Shown here in pieces: positions 27,601-36,053 of a stretch of 64,000 nt of DNA (position 1 is the stretch's first letter; each line of letters starts with the position of its first letter). The position numbers were made by a program, and so were the translations under genes. The stretch spans positions 86,270 through 150,269 of the forward strand of contig CAZFJN010000001.1 in assembly GCA_964519595.1 (NCBI GenBank), in the 5' to 3' direction. The DNA is from JANRKF01 sp964519595. Lineage in GTDB: Bacteria > Pseudomonadota > Alphaproteobacteria > Rickettsiales > SXRF01. The notes beneath the pieces were generated by a model. That model was not told where the DNA came from and ran no database searches. It saw only the letters and a list, made by a program, of their open reading frames with translations.

Positions 27601-29385
27601 TGATTTTGTTTCATTCTGCGCGGCTTGCGCTAAAACTGCCAGATAGTTTTGCGCGTCTTCGCTGGAATTTTCAATATTGACGCGCAGTAAATCAATCGCT
27701 TCATCATATTTATCAAGTTTTAAATAACTGCCAGTAAGCAGGCTGCGCGACATTGGAGAATCATATAAGCTTTGCATTTTTTTAGCGATGGTAACAGCGA
27801 TTTGCCACTGCTGATAACGATTAGCAGTAAATAACAGATCATTCAGATCAGCCTGCCTGATAAGATTTTCCTGTGCATTTATCCACGATTTGACAAGGTT
27901 CTCATCACCTTGCGCTACGGCATAATGCATCAGCATAAGCTCTATTTCAGGATCTTGTCTGTTAAGCATTATTTTTGCCAGATAGCTCGCGCCTTGCGTG
28001 ATTTCATCAAGCTCAAAATAGATTTGCGCTATATCAAGAATTTCCTTGGCAGAAATATTGTCAGGATTTTGTTGATAAATATCCGCAGAATTCTTGATGA
28101 GATTTAGAAAATATAACGAGCAGTTTCTTTTTCCAGCTTCCTTACATAAGCGAGCAATTTGCAAAGATTGTTTATTGCTCAGCTTATCAATTGCCGGATA
28201 ATTACTTTTACTGAGCTTATAATCATCATGATGATTGATTACCTTAATGGCAATTGCCACAACTGGAAAACTTTCCTGAATTTTAGCAGCAGCGAAACGT
28301 TCATTTAATAATTCCAGAAAAGATGAATCATTATCACGCTTCTTGCGAATCTGCGCGCGCTCGATAATCAGCAATAGCTCAGATTCAGTCAATACAGAAA
28401 GATCAAGAGTAGAAAGCAGCGTTGTCGCCATTTCGCGTTCGCCGTCAGAAACCGCTGACAATAGAAAGTTTTTAGCCAAAGCCGGAGGAAGGCGCTTTTC
28501 TTCTGATAATTTTTTCAGACGAACATAAACATCATTATGTTCAGAAAGAGCAGTCTTTGCCAGAACATATTGCACAAGCAAATCTGCTTCAGAATTTATT
28601 TCATCATCAGGAATTTTGCCAAGGAAAGAAAGAGCAAGAGAAGGCTCGCCCTTGAAATGCAATAAGCCGGCAATCTTGGCAGCCTGCTTCTGATCATTAT
28701 GCGCGTAAATCCAGGCGCGCGCTTCTTTTATTGCATCTTTCTGGTTTTTATCATCAAGTAGAAAGCTTATCATCAGCATCGCTTCATTAAATGAATAATG
28801 ATCTGGATGAAGCCTTTGAAACTCGCGCAAAGTGGCAATTGCCGGCTTGTATAAATTTCCCGCCGCCAGCACATTGGCAAGATCAATAAACCGCGCCGGA
28901 TTTGTTCCTTTTTCATTGTTAATAATTTTTCTCAACGCTTCTGCTTGTTTTTTATATTCGCCGCTGGCGTTGTAAATCTGAGAAAGCTGCGATAAGGCTT
29001 CGTTAGTTTCACTATTGCTGCCTAGCTTGCTGATAATTTCCAGATTGCGGCGATAATCTTCCTGGCGGTTAGCGTAACGATATAAAATTCCCAGCTCATT
29101 ACGCGCCACAAGATGCGTAGGATTAGCAGCAACAAAGCTTTCCATAATTTGCGTAGCTTTATCAACAGCGCCAATTTTTAAATAAAGATCGCTTAAATTT
29201 TTTGTAACTTCCAAAGACAGCTTGTTTTGCGCCAGCTGATTCTCATAAGTTTTTGTAGCCTCTTCAAAGCGCTTGTCTTTCATCTGCATCAGCGCAATTT
29301 CCTGCTGTCCTGGCATTAGAAAAATACTGCCGACTGCAATCAGCAGAGAAAAAATAATGATTATAAAAATATGATTCTTAGACAT
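24616..29385 (-). CDS. pelB: Pel outer-membrane export protein PelB (TPR plus barrel)
   Basis: PelB is the large periplasmic scaffold and outer-membrane pore of Pel export. Its 1589 residues begin with a membrane anchor (about 5-24), then many TPR-like repeats from residue 30 to about 1250 (for example FEEATKTYENQL and LYRYANRQEDY), and end in about 300 residues of alternating polar and aromatic strands, the porin barrel (VNYYAENGRRIKASLFG...TRIGINLRWRY). Two low-complexity inserts occur: a threonine run near residues 735-755 and a run of NIQEK/NIQER units near 930-960. It directly precedes pelD with a 20-bp overlap, leaving no room for pelC. Confidence 0.93.
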   Translation of the reverse strand: MSKNHIFIIIIFSLLIAVGSIFLMPGQQEIALMQMKDKRFEEATKTYENQLAQNKLSLEVTKNLSDLYLKIGAVDKATQIMESFVAANPTHLVARNELGILYRYANRQEDYRRNLEIISKLGSNSETNEALSQLSQIYNASGEYKKQAEALRKIINNEKGTNPARFIDLANVLAAGNLYKPAIATLREFQRLHPDHYSFNEAMLMISFLLDDKNQKDAIKEARAWIYAHNDQKQAAKIAGLLHFKGEPSLALSFLGKIPDDEINSEADLLVQYVLAKTALSEHNDVYVRLKKLSEEKRLPPALAKNFLLSAVSDGEREMATTLLSTLDLSVLTESELLLIIERAQIRKKRDNDSSFLELLNERFAAAKIQESFPVVAIAIKVINHHDDYKLSKSNYPAIDKLSNKQSLQIARLCKEAGKRNCSLYFLNLIKNSADIYQQNPDNISAKEILDIAQIYFELDEITQGASYLAKIMLNRQDPEIELMLMHYAVAQGDENLVKSWINAQENLIRQADLNDLLFTANRYQQWQIAVTIAKKMQSLYDSPMSRSLLTGSYLKLDKYDEAIDLLRVNIENSSEDAQNYLAVLAQAAQNETKSSKSSEESEASEKSKTSEEKKSKYHAELTSYARAKLAGNITEEERLALIYTLINAQLSDIALPAIKQLAEEKGGNWAHIYATNLDKSGNHEQARIFWIKLANQAESSADERRAIAFTLLNNGYYSDAEALLLSLISSTTKTKATTTTTTTTTTTTTTKTTATNAAVVSYDSADVKTLLYLWGPYLNTEQVSWLKKHYLAAIRSASLQEQSGWLDLLANYAADNDVLALAGSNPQALKNKMFSARYINATINNGDFAAIAESNIKNSLAENNIENLRQYGQLARQHDFTNFAQQAYQAILILNNDDYEANSELGILAFEQGEYEKSALYLSKSAAKLKNIQENNIHEANIQEKSIQERNIQERNIQEKNIKADEDKEIVENQEKLVPDPYRVLFIYAELLRHQEKLKEAGNFYSAAARLIAEQKRNSPETETVSAISKIWLGKQEEGLTILREALAANPDNVSLRADYIAALLDLRRYEQAQEILSGFSGKFSADDSALQETKIPSLQLNTGRLIASYELIEEGKKLLLKFPQVFGDEQRELLKPLQAASWISYVSEGHHAALIAANPDYTIVVKESGISGKDSYVLSLYPEIESSARAKAEKARLALRYELLQARYELETGKIHNALARVNKLLAANPANSRNTQILALAASAELSGGNPLKSLELAKAARLLAPHHQGLQELERNLKRQHASHFILDHEILSSDDQTQNISTISGYRNFRHNDNNIRLDAILKQNMVDVSALRRADGRIGNFSDSRRQMEVSVNYYAENGRRIKASLFGNEESAGIGGYYNFLNEFGETGFAVEWQKPYWEGFDAILDYATRDRISASHLIKPDPRWFISVNGGVNNYDNEFADKVLQTISSKLEIIYILREKFPYIALGYGFDAEYDLNHKKSLDSGGYYTRLFAQGSREVHFFSVNIARDFSRDLRGDIFSGYAFDRFGGSSPSCLGRLTYTINEALDLQLRALYGLDRSNSSSATTRIGINLRWRYDSDND
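26507..26600. repeat. 15-bp in-frame tandem repeat inside pelB
   Basis: Six or more copies of a 15-bp unit (TTTCTTTCCTGAATA and variants on the plus strand) code for NIQEK, NIQER and SIQER blocks. The insert sits between TPR units, so it may be a flexible linker. Confidence 0.88.
27118..27192. repeat. Trinucleotide-type repeat coding poly-Thr in pelB
   Basis: A run of GTT, GTA and related triplets on the plus strand codes for about twenty nearly unbroken threonines. It falls between two TPR-rich parts of PelB. Confidence 0.85.
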
Positions 29386-29612
29386 GCTGCTAGTGTCTGC
29401 TTAAAGCGTGTTCTGAAAGCGGTTATATTCCGGAATAATCTTCCATCGTCAGCACAGCATAGCACTACATGGTAAAAGTTTGATTTATAAGTAAAATTAC
29501 CAAAAAATTAACAAAAATATCTGCTTTTATCATGCTCTTAATATTTATAATTTACGGAATTTTTTCAGCATCAGAGGCTAAAAGCGCAATTAAACGCGAA
29601 ATAAAGTTAATT
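29386..29612. other. AT-rich spacer between pelB and the post-gap pelA end
   Basis: About 227 bp with no gene, hairpin or repeat that I can support. A promoter for pelB could lie here, but none was assigned. Confidence 0.5.
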
Positions 29613-29710
29613 TTATAATTTAATCAGCATGTTATCTGCAAGAAGCAACGCTAAAATAAGCTGAGGATTATGTAATGGAAAAAATAAAGTCGCGGCAATG
29701 GTTAAGTTAA

Positions 29711-29810
29711 NNNNNNNNNNNNNNNNNNNNNNNNNNNNNNNNNNNNNNNNNNNNNNNNNNNNNNNNNNNNNNNNNNNNNNNNNNNNNNNNNNNNNNNNNN
29801 NNNNNNNNNN
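29711..29810. other. Assembly gap (100 N)
   Basis: Exactly 100 N, within or at the end of the pelA-like gene. The true length of missing sequence is unknown, so the C-terminal part of that gene, or even another gene, may be absent from this assembly. Confidence 0.97.
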
Positions 29811-30671
29811 ATACTTCCCCTCCGGCTCCGGAGTTAAAGTTTGCAGATCAATTGTTGAGACGTAAGGAATAAAGCCTGCTGCACGTTGCGTTGCATAGAT
29901 TTTTCCGATTGTCTGAATATCAGTTGGCGGCCAGTAATCAAGCGTGTAAATTTTTAAGCGCGGCGATTTATTTTTTGCCGCATATAGTTTTGTCAGATAA
30001 TCGCGCCGCTCTGAATCGTTTAAGAAAAACCATTCGCCATTTTCGTGATTAAGAGTGGTAAGAGTGCTTTCAGCAAGAAACATGTCAATATCGTCAGAAA
30101 CATTTGGCAAAATTTCAAAACCACGATTGAGCATTATTGTCATTCCAGGATAACGCGCGCGAATATTCTTGATTAACTCTACCATCGCATTCTTCAAACC
30201 GTAATAGCTTGCCGGATTGTGGTTTTCCAACCAGATGATGCTATCAACCGTGTCAATCATGATGCCGTCAAAACCTTGCGCCAGAATAGAAGGAATTATG
30301 TTATCAAGAACATAAGAATGCCATTGCGGATTGCGCGTATCAATAATCGGATTTCCTTTCCATGCGCTATCTGTATCAAGAATAAGGCCAAGAGCCTTTA
30401 GCTCCTCAAAATTCTTGCGATATGTCTCCGCCTCGCCAAGGCTTATATAGCCGAGAATTGTTTTTTTGCCGTCAATTAAACTATGCAAAGGCGGATGACT
30501 GTCGCGGTCAAATACAATCAGATCAAATTTTGCAAAGCTCTGCGCCGGCAAAGTTTCCGTATAATAAACTACCCAGCGTTCCGATTTACGCGAAAAGAAT
30601 AAGAAAGCGGTAACTATCGCCACCGCAAGAAACAAGATCGTTATAATTATTATTAACATGCGATGCGACAT
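29811..30671 (-). CDS. pelA: PelA-like GH114 glycosidase, cut by the gap
   Basis: The visible 287 residues carry an N-terminal membrane anchor (about 5-26) and one GH114 endo-alpha-1,4-polygalactosaminidase domain, matching the hydrolase domain of PelA. Motifs are WVVYYTE, GYISLGE (Glu80), FDGIMIDTVDS (Asp140, Asp143) and MLNRGFE (Glu186). The polysaccharide deacetylase domain that follows in Pseudomonas PelA is not seen: the sequence enters the gap right after the GH114 fold, at PEPEGKY. Beyond the gap one frame continues for about 30 hydrophobic residues to a stop at 29613, which may or may not be its real C-terminus. It starts 16 bp after the epimerase gene. Confidence 0.85.
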
Positions 30672-30687
30672 TTGATTCTGTTTATGT

Positions 30688-31623
30688 TTATTGATAATTT
30701 ATTGTCTGCTGCAAACCGTCTCGCAAAGAAATGCTGTCATTTATTTGCAGAATTTTTCTTTTTAATGAAACATCTCCTAGTGAGGCGCGAATATCGCCAA
30801 TTCGTGGTTTATCGTGAATTATTTGCGAACGTGAATTTGTAATAGAAACTATTATTTGTGCCAGCTCATTAATGCTGGTTTTATTTCCTGTGCAGAGATT
30901 TAATATATGCTGCCTTACTTCTTTGCAAACAGCGCCCTCTTCCAGATTTTTCATTGCCGCGCATAAACCTGAAACAACATCATCAACATAAATAAAATCG
31001 CGCGTTTGCTCGCCGTCGCCAAAAATAGTAACTGGCAAATTATTTTTCATACGATGCGCGAAAATTGAAATAACGCCGGAATATGGCGAAGAAGGATCCT
31101 GCCGCGGTCCGAAAACATTAAAAAACCGTAATCCGGCATTAGGAATTGAATGAATACGCGCAGCAACATCAGCATGTAATTCGCAGGAAAATTTATCTGC
31201 ACCATAAGCGGAAAGTGGCTGACAAAAGGTCGATTCTTTCAGCGGCAACTCCTTGCTATCACCATATACCGCTGCTGATGAAGCAAAAACCACAGGAATT
31301 TTGCGCTGCTTACGCGCTATAGCGGCAAATAAAGCAATAGTTCCGCTTAAATTAACCTGGTGAGTTCGCAACCATTCTTCAGTAGAACGCTGTACGGAAA
31401 CTATCGCCGCAAGGTGAAAACAACCGTCAAACTGCGCGATTATCTCATCAAAAACAGCTTTTTCTGTTATGTCAGCGACTATAAGATTAACGCGCGGAGA
31501 GATATTCTCACGTTTTCCGCTGGAAAGATCATCAATAACACTAACCTCATGACCTTCAGCAAGCAGCCGCTCAGTAAGATGAGAGCCTATAAAGCCGCAA
31601 CCGCCTGTAACCAGATAATGCAT
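30688..31623 (-). CDS. UDP-sugar 4-epimerase-like extended SDR of the Pel cluster
   Basis: A 311-residue extended short-chain dehydrogenase. It has the NAD-binding TGGCGFIGSHL (residues 6-16), the catalytic ASSAAVYG and YGADK (the YxxxK pair), and substrate-side motifs RFFNVFGPRQDP, FGDGEQTRDFIYVDD. This pattern fits UDP-glucose/UDP-GlcNAc 4-epimerases. In some pseudomonads a similar enzyme, PelX, makes UDP-GalNAc for Pel, and its position at the head of this cluster supports the same job. Which sugar it uses is inferred, not shown. Confidence 0.88.
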   Translation of the reverse strand: MHYLVTGGCGFIGSHLTERLLAEGHEVSVIDDLSSGKRENISPRVNLIVADITEKAVFDEIIAQFDGCFHLAAIVSVQRSTEEWLRTHQVNLSGTIALFAAIARKQRKIPVVFASSAAVYGDSKELPLKESTFCQPLSAYGADKFSCELHADVAARIHSIPNAGLRFFNVFGPRQDPSSPYSGVISIFAHRMKNNLPVTIFGDGEQTRDFIYVDDVVSGLCAAMKNLEEGAVCKEVRQHILNLCTGNKTSINELAQIIVSITNSRSQIIHDKPRIGDIRASLGDVSLKRKILQINDSISLRDGLQQTINYQ

Positions 31624-31716
31624 GTTCTTTCCAGACGCTGCGACAAACTACTCAACGTAATCAATGAAAATAACTTTGATAACTTCAATTATGCTCAGCA
31701 TAAAAACCTTCCTAAA

Positions 31717-31758
31717 ACTGCCAACTGCTAACTGCTAACTGCTAACTGCTAACTGCTA
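31717..31758. repeat. 7-bp tandem repeat, six copies
   Basis: Six head-to-tail ACTGCTA units (the first one ACTGCCA) lie about 95 bp upstream of the epimerase start, where the promoter of the Pel genes would be expected. Confidence 0.92.
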
Positions 31759-31837
31759 ACTATCTATCCAGCTTCATCCTTAGCAAAAACAAGTTAAAAC
31801 AAGGTAAAGATTGTTGGAATTTTATAGAAATCTGCGC

Positions 31838-32803
31838 TTAAGTTCGGCTTATTGTTGTTTCATGACCTCTGTTTAAATATCTTTCCAGATTTCCACGCGC
31901 GGCTATTACTTCATTTTTATTAGTAAATCCGTCACCTTCCCTGATTGATTTTCTTTCTTCTGGCTTATCTCCTTCTATCTCTATATTCAACAAATATCCT
32001 GATTTCTTTGAAAATAAAGGGCTGATGATAGTTCTAATATCTTCTTCTGTAAGCTTCTCAAGCTGTTTGCTGCTAAATTTTATAAATATGGTTTGTGGTT
32101 TTTTAAGTTTGCATGTTTTATCTTGCTTACCATCTTTATAATTAGGCTGATGAGAAGCAATATTGTGAAAGATTTTGCTTTCTTCAACAAAACCAGCTGG
32201 CGAGGATTTAATGCCAGAAAAATCCAGCTTAATTACATCATCAATAAAAGTTATATTCCTTAAATCAGGAATTCCGTCATCATCGCGCAAAGTGACCGTT
32301 AAAGGATCTAATTTTTTCGGACTATATACAAACAAATTATCATAGCTCAGCTCTACATTTTGAAGATTAACTATCCCTGCCACTTCAAGCGGTACAGAGA
32401 GCTTGATTTTGGATTTTTCTTTATCAACGGATTCTATTGTAAGCACTCCGTTTCTTATTCCGATAAAGCTACATTCATTGCCGTCTTTATCGCGGACTGG
32501 CACTATAGTTGAATATCCGATTTTCTCCATTGTATTTTTGGACATTGTATTTTTGGATAAAATTTTGTCACTCACAAGAAAATTTTCCGCAAACTGATCG
32601 TTTATATATTCAAAATCACGAGAAAAAATTTCCTGCAATTCATCGTGTTTTTCCTGCGCTTTTTTACACATCTTGCGCCAGCCGTTAACAGCAGAACAAC
32701 CGACAATTGCTGAAGCAACGATGGAAATAAGAAAATCACGCCTTTTTATAGCAGAATCGTGATCATATTTAGGATTGTCCGAAGAAGGGATATTGTTGCT
32801 CAT
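31838..32803 (-). CDS. Orphan exported protein with twin-arginine-like signal
   Basis: I do not recognise this 321-residue protein. Near its N-terminus is KRRDFLISIVASAIVGC: paired arginines, a hydrophobic core and a lipobox-like IVGC with cysteine at about 36, so it may be a Tat-exported lipoprotein. The rest is soluble and rich in charged residues and beta-type segments (GVLTIESV, VNLQNVELSYDN). A short SKNTM repeat is coded by a 15-bp DNA repeat near residue 85. The gene is visibly AT-richer than the Pel genes. It lies between the epimerase and the 188-residue orphan, all on the same strand, so a link to envelope or Pel is possible but unproven. Confidence 0.7.
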   Translation of the reverse strand: MSNNIPSSDNPKYDHDSAIKRRDFLISIVASAIVGCSAVNGWRKMCKKAQEKHDELQEIFSRDFEYINDQFAENFLVSDKILSKNTMSKNTMEKIGYSTIVPVRDKDGNECSFIGIRNGVLTIESVDKEKSKIKLSVPLEVAGIVNLQNVELSYDNLFVYSPKKLDPLTVTLRDDDGIPDLRNITFIDDVIKLDFSGIKSSPAGFVEESKIFHNIASHQPNYKDGKQDKTCKLKKPQTIFIKFSSKQLEKLTEEDIRTIISPLFSKKSGYLLNIEIEGDKPEERKSIREGDGFTNKNEVIAARGNLERYLNRGHETTISRT

Positions 32804-32835
32804 GCTATAATATCCTTTTAAAATTACAGAGTGCG

Positions 32836-33402
32836 CTATTGCTGGCTCATCATGGCGTGATGATGCATCATCAGTGCTATTTTGGAATTATTTGCTTTTA
32901 CTGCTTCCAGTTGCTGTTTATGCATAATGCTTGATAGCGAAATCTGCACAAATTCCATAAATAAAACCACGATTTCTTCCAGATGACGTTCTATTTTCCT
33001 GACCACAGTATCAGCAATATTTTTAAGCATTCCCTTGGTTTTTCTGGCGCTTTCTTTTACCTTATCATGGTAAACGGCAAGAGAGTTATAAACCCGGCGC
33101 AGAGCGTTCTCAATGCGCGATTTATTGGCTTTTCTTCCGCCGGAATTATTGTTGCTGCTGGCGATGTAGATAAATTCTTCTGACAATATATCAGCAGCAT
33201 CGCCAATATCATTCACCAAAGGCTCGATAAGTTGTAGCTGCGCTTCCTGATCAGATACAAAATGGCTTTCAACACTGGCCAGAAGATCATCAGCTAGATC
33301 ATATAATTCCGTAATGCTCTGATGTTTATTTCCCATTTTTGCGAGGTAAATATCTTTGTTTTGTATTGCCTTCATAGTAGCCAGCCCTTTATTTATATTC
33401 AT
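32836..33402 (-). CDS. Orphan all-helical protein, 188 residues
   Basis: No family was recognised. The sequence looks fully helical, with heptad-like patterns (SITELYDLADDLLASVES, ARKTKGMLKNIADTVVRKIE in part) and a hydrophobic patch near EEIVVLFMEFVQISLSSI. There is no signal peptide. It ends in a His/Met-rich tail (MMHHHAMMSQQ). It is 32 bp upstream of the Tat-type orphan and codirectional, which suggests a two-gene unit. A TATAAT at 33506-33501 on the minus strand could be its -10 box, but no matching -35 was found. Confidence 0.65.
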   Translation of the reverse strand: MNINKGLATMKAIQNKDIYLAKMGNKHQSITELYDLADDLLASVESHFVSDQEAQLQLIEPLVNDIGDAADILSEEFIYIASSNNNSGGRKANKSRIENALRRVYNSLAVYHDKVKESARKTKGMLKNIADTVVRKIERHLEEIVVLFMEFVQISLSSIMHKQQLEAVKANNSKIALMMHHHAMMSQQ

Positions 33403-33576
33403 TTATTTATATTAATTTACTTGTAATTTTTGTTTATAATTTTTACTTATAATTTTTCTTAAGCATTATTACTTAAGGTAATATCTTCTAACCTTTGTCT
33501 ATTATAGATGTTATTGGCGAATTGAAGTGTTAAATATTTATGACAATTTCAGCGGCGAATTATCGCCGGAATTTGC

Positions 33577-35772
33577 TCATGGTGTTTTTTTATCACTATT
33601 TTTATTGCCGTTCTTTCCCACAATTTTGTCAGGAATTTTCTTTGTTTTTGAGGGCGATAAGCCAGATTGAGCTTTAGCTTTTGCCTTAGGAGGCGTCGCT
33701 GAGGATGTTGTTACTGCTTTTTCAGCTGGCGTAGCTTTTACGGTTGAGTTTTTAGTTGAGTTTTTAGCTAATTTTTCCGCTGATTGTTCGATTTGATCGT
33801 AAAGAGCGACACGTTTTTTCCAATCTGCATATTGCGCGGCAACTGCGCTTATCGAATCAGGAGCGCCGGAAATCTTAAGAATCAAAGGCGTTTGCGCTTT
33901 TAATTCCGGTTTTTTAACTAACAGCAGAATATCAACATTGCGATTCAGAATATCAACCATGCCCTTGCCATGAGCAGAAAAAGACGGCGAATTTATGATC
34001 ATATTAATATTCTCAACAGCGCCAGTTTCAACGGCAAAACGAGCATAAAGATCATCAACACGGCTGGTTTCCAGCTCAGCAAAACCAGGAATTACCAGCA
34101 AAGGATTTACCAATCGCAACTCTCCGCCGCCTTCCATATTGGCAATAAAATCATTCTCACTGCGACCGTGAGTTTTTAAATTAAGGCGCAGATCGCCTTT
34201 GCCGGAATGAGGTGAATTAAGAGAAAAATCCGCCAGCAACGGCTGAATTTTTACTGAGCTTAAGTTAACATTGCCTTCTGCATAGCCTGCTTGATTAAGG
34301 CGCAGAGAAAATCTGCCAACGCCTTCATAAAGTGAATCAGCAACCATATCAGCATTCATATTGCCAGCGGAAAAATTGACCAGCAAAGAAACTTTATCGG
34401 CGCTGAAATTTCCGGCGGCAAGCTTATCAGCGCGCAATATCAAATCGCCATTAATAGCAGCTAATGCTGAGAAATCAAAAAATCTGCCGCCATCGCGGCT
34501 GATTGAATGTCTTAGATAAGGCCGTAAATATGGTAAATAAGGAGTGAGATTAATGTTCGAGCTTTTAATCTGCGCGGTCACTATGGTTTTAGGGCTGGCA
34601 ACATTAATGCTGGCAGCGCCTTCAATGGCGGAATCGCTGAGTTTTATTGCAAAGCGATCAACGATGCAGGCCAGATTCTGGCAGCTTATTTCGCCGTTAA
34701 TATGCAGAGGTAAAGATGATTTCTGCGCGAGCTGAGGTGAATTAGAGGTGTTTTTTGTGTCATTGTTGTTTTTATTCTCGTTGTTTTCGTTATTTTCTTT
34801 GTTTTCTTTGTTTAAGCTTAGCCAGTAAAGCAAATCAGCAATTGAAGTAAAGTTTCCTTCGAAATTTCCTCTATAGCCTGATTTGCTGATATTTCCTGAG
34901 CCTTTCAGTGAAAAATCATTGCCTGACAACTTAACAAATATTGTCGATGTTGCGGTTTTTTTTCTGTTGGAAATTGCGGCTGTTTTTCTGTTAGAAGACG
35001 CTTGTATTTCCTGCTTGTTCTGCGGAAAATCAGCTTTTGAATTTATTGCTGAATTCTCCGTCTCCAGAGAAAATATCAACGGCGCGCCGTTCATAACAGC
35101 AGAGCCTTGCCAGTGTACAGACGATGGTAACAGCGAATTATCTATTGATAAATTAAGCTGCGAGAGCTGAATTCTGCGAGAATTTGTAAGATGCTCGTAA
35201 TTAACTGAACCATCTTCAATTTCAAAATATTCAAGATTCTTTATATTTTTATTTTCGTAAGCTAAAAATTTTTCAGCCGGAATATTTCCAGGAAAAATAA
35301 AAGGATCAGAATAATCATTAAGCCTGATTAATTGCCAGAAATCAGAAAAATTATAAGGCTTGTTAGAGCGCCAGTTGGCATTTTTTTTCTTATCAGTTTG
35401 CTGTTCGAAAATATTGAATTCAGGACGATAAAAACGCATTCCGGTTAAATCAACTTGTCCTTTAAAAAGCTTATACAGATTTACTTCCGCTTCAATATGC
35501 TTAATCGTTGCAAATGGCTTGAAATTCTCAGGCGAAGCATAAGATCTCACCACCACATCTCGCGCAGTAAGCACAGCAGATGGAAAAAACTGCAAGGAAA
35601 GACCACCATTTATGTCAATGCGATAGCCGCTTTTTTCCTGTAATTGTCTTTGCAGAATGCTTTTGAAAACATTGGCATTTATAAAAAACGGCGAAATCGT
35701 CAAAGCCAGAATTGAGGCAACAAACATGCCGCAAATAAGCAACAATATTTTCCTGATCAGATGTTTTCTCAT
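33577..35772 (-). CDS. AsmA-family envelope protein
   Basis: A 731-residue AsmA-like protein. It has an N-terminal membrane helix (about 8-28), then the AsmA signature region (SGYRIDINGGLSLQFFPS, ARDVVVRS) and, near residues 540-640, the C-terminal AsmA domain (GKGDLRLNLKTHG, GGGELRLVNPLLVIPG). AsmA-type proteins are periplasmic bridges linked to phospholipid transport or outer-membrane assembly. A Glu/Asn-Lys repeat (NKENKENNENNENK) near residue 325 and a Lys/Ser/Ala-rich tail are low-complexity inserts. It is divergent from pal across a repeat-bearing spacer. Confidence 0.85.
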   Translation of the reverse strand: MRKHLIRKILLLICGMFVASILALTISPFFINANVFKSILQRQLQEKSGYRIDINGGLSLQFFPSAVLTARDVVVRSYASPENFKPFATIKHIEAEVNLYKLFKGQVDLTGMRFYRPEFNIFEQQTDKKKNANWRSNKPYNFSDFWQLIRLNDYSDPFIFPGNIPAEKFLAYENKNIKNLEYFEIEDGSVNYEHLTNSRRIQLSQLNLSIDNSLLPSSVHWQGSAVMNGAPLIFSLETENSAINSKADFPQNKQEIQASSNRKTAAISNRKKTATSTIFVKLSGNDFSLKGSGNISKSGYRGNFEGNFTSIADLLYWLSLNKENKENNENNENKNNNDTKNTSNSPQLAQKSSLPLHINGEISCQNLACIVDRFAIKLSDSAIEGAASINVASPKTIVTAQIKSSNINLTPYLPYLRPYLRHSISRDGGRFFDFSALAAINGDLILRADKLAAGNFSADKVSLLVNFSAGNMNADMVADSLYEGVGRFSLRLNQAGYAEGNVNLSSVKIQPLLADFSLNSPHSGKGDLRLNLKTHGRSENDFIANMEGGGELRLVNPLLVIPGFAELETSRVDDLYARFAVETGAVENINMIINSPSFSAHGKGMVDILNRNVDILLLVKKPELKAQTPLILKISGAPDSISAVAAQYADWKKRVALYDQIEQSAEKLAKNSTKNSTVKATPAEKAVTTSSATPPKAKAKAQSGLSPSKTKKIPDKIVGKNGNKNSDKKTP

Positions 35773-35775
35773 CGC

Positions 35776-35838
35776 CTGATTTCCATTCCTTGCCTAATTT
35801 CCATTCCTTACCTTGATTTCCATTCCTTACCTTGATTT
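35776..35838. repeat. About 19-bp tandem repeat next to the AsmA gene start
   Basis: Three copies of ATTTCCATTCCTTACCTTG or close variants begin just upstream of the AsmA start codon. Confidence 0.85.
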
Positions 35839-35995
35839 ACACTGTTGCGCTAATAACACAGGAATATATTTTGTATTTTACTAACAGCAAAAAAATATTT
35901 GAGCTATTGATTTATGTAACAAGACGTAGTACTTCCCTAGCATTAACGTCAATAGTTGGCAAAATTTATATTCACCAAGTCGCCATCAAAAATAT

Positions 35996-36042
35996 TGTCA
36001 ATAAAAGTACGGTCAGTAAAAATACGATCAACAAAAATTTAG
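35996..36042. repeat. 15-bp tandem repeat upstream of pal
   Basis: Three degenerate 15-bp units (GTCAATAAAAGTACG, GTCAGTAAAAATACG and a decayed third) end right at the pal Shine-Dalgarno, so they form the pal 5' leader. Confidence 0.8.
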
Positions 36043-36053
36043 GAGTTTGTTTT

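Noticed and set aside
29613..29710. Hydrophobic 30-residue C-terminus of the pelA-like gene behind the gap
   Set aside because: The gap length is unknown, so continuity of frame is not established. Mentioned as a possibility only.
31717..31758. Possible CRISPR array
   Set aside because: The units are 7 bp with no spacers between them and no cas genes nearby; it is a simple tandem repeat.
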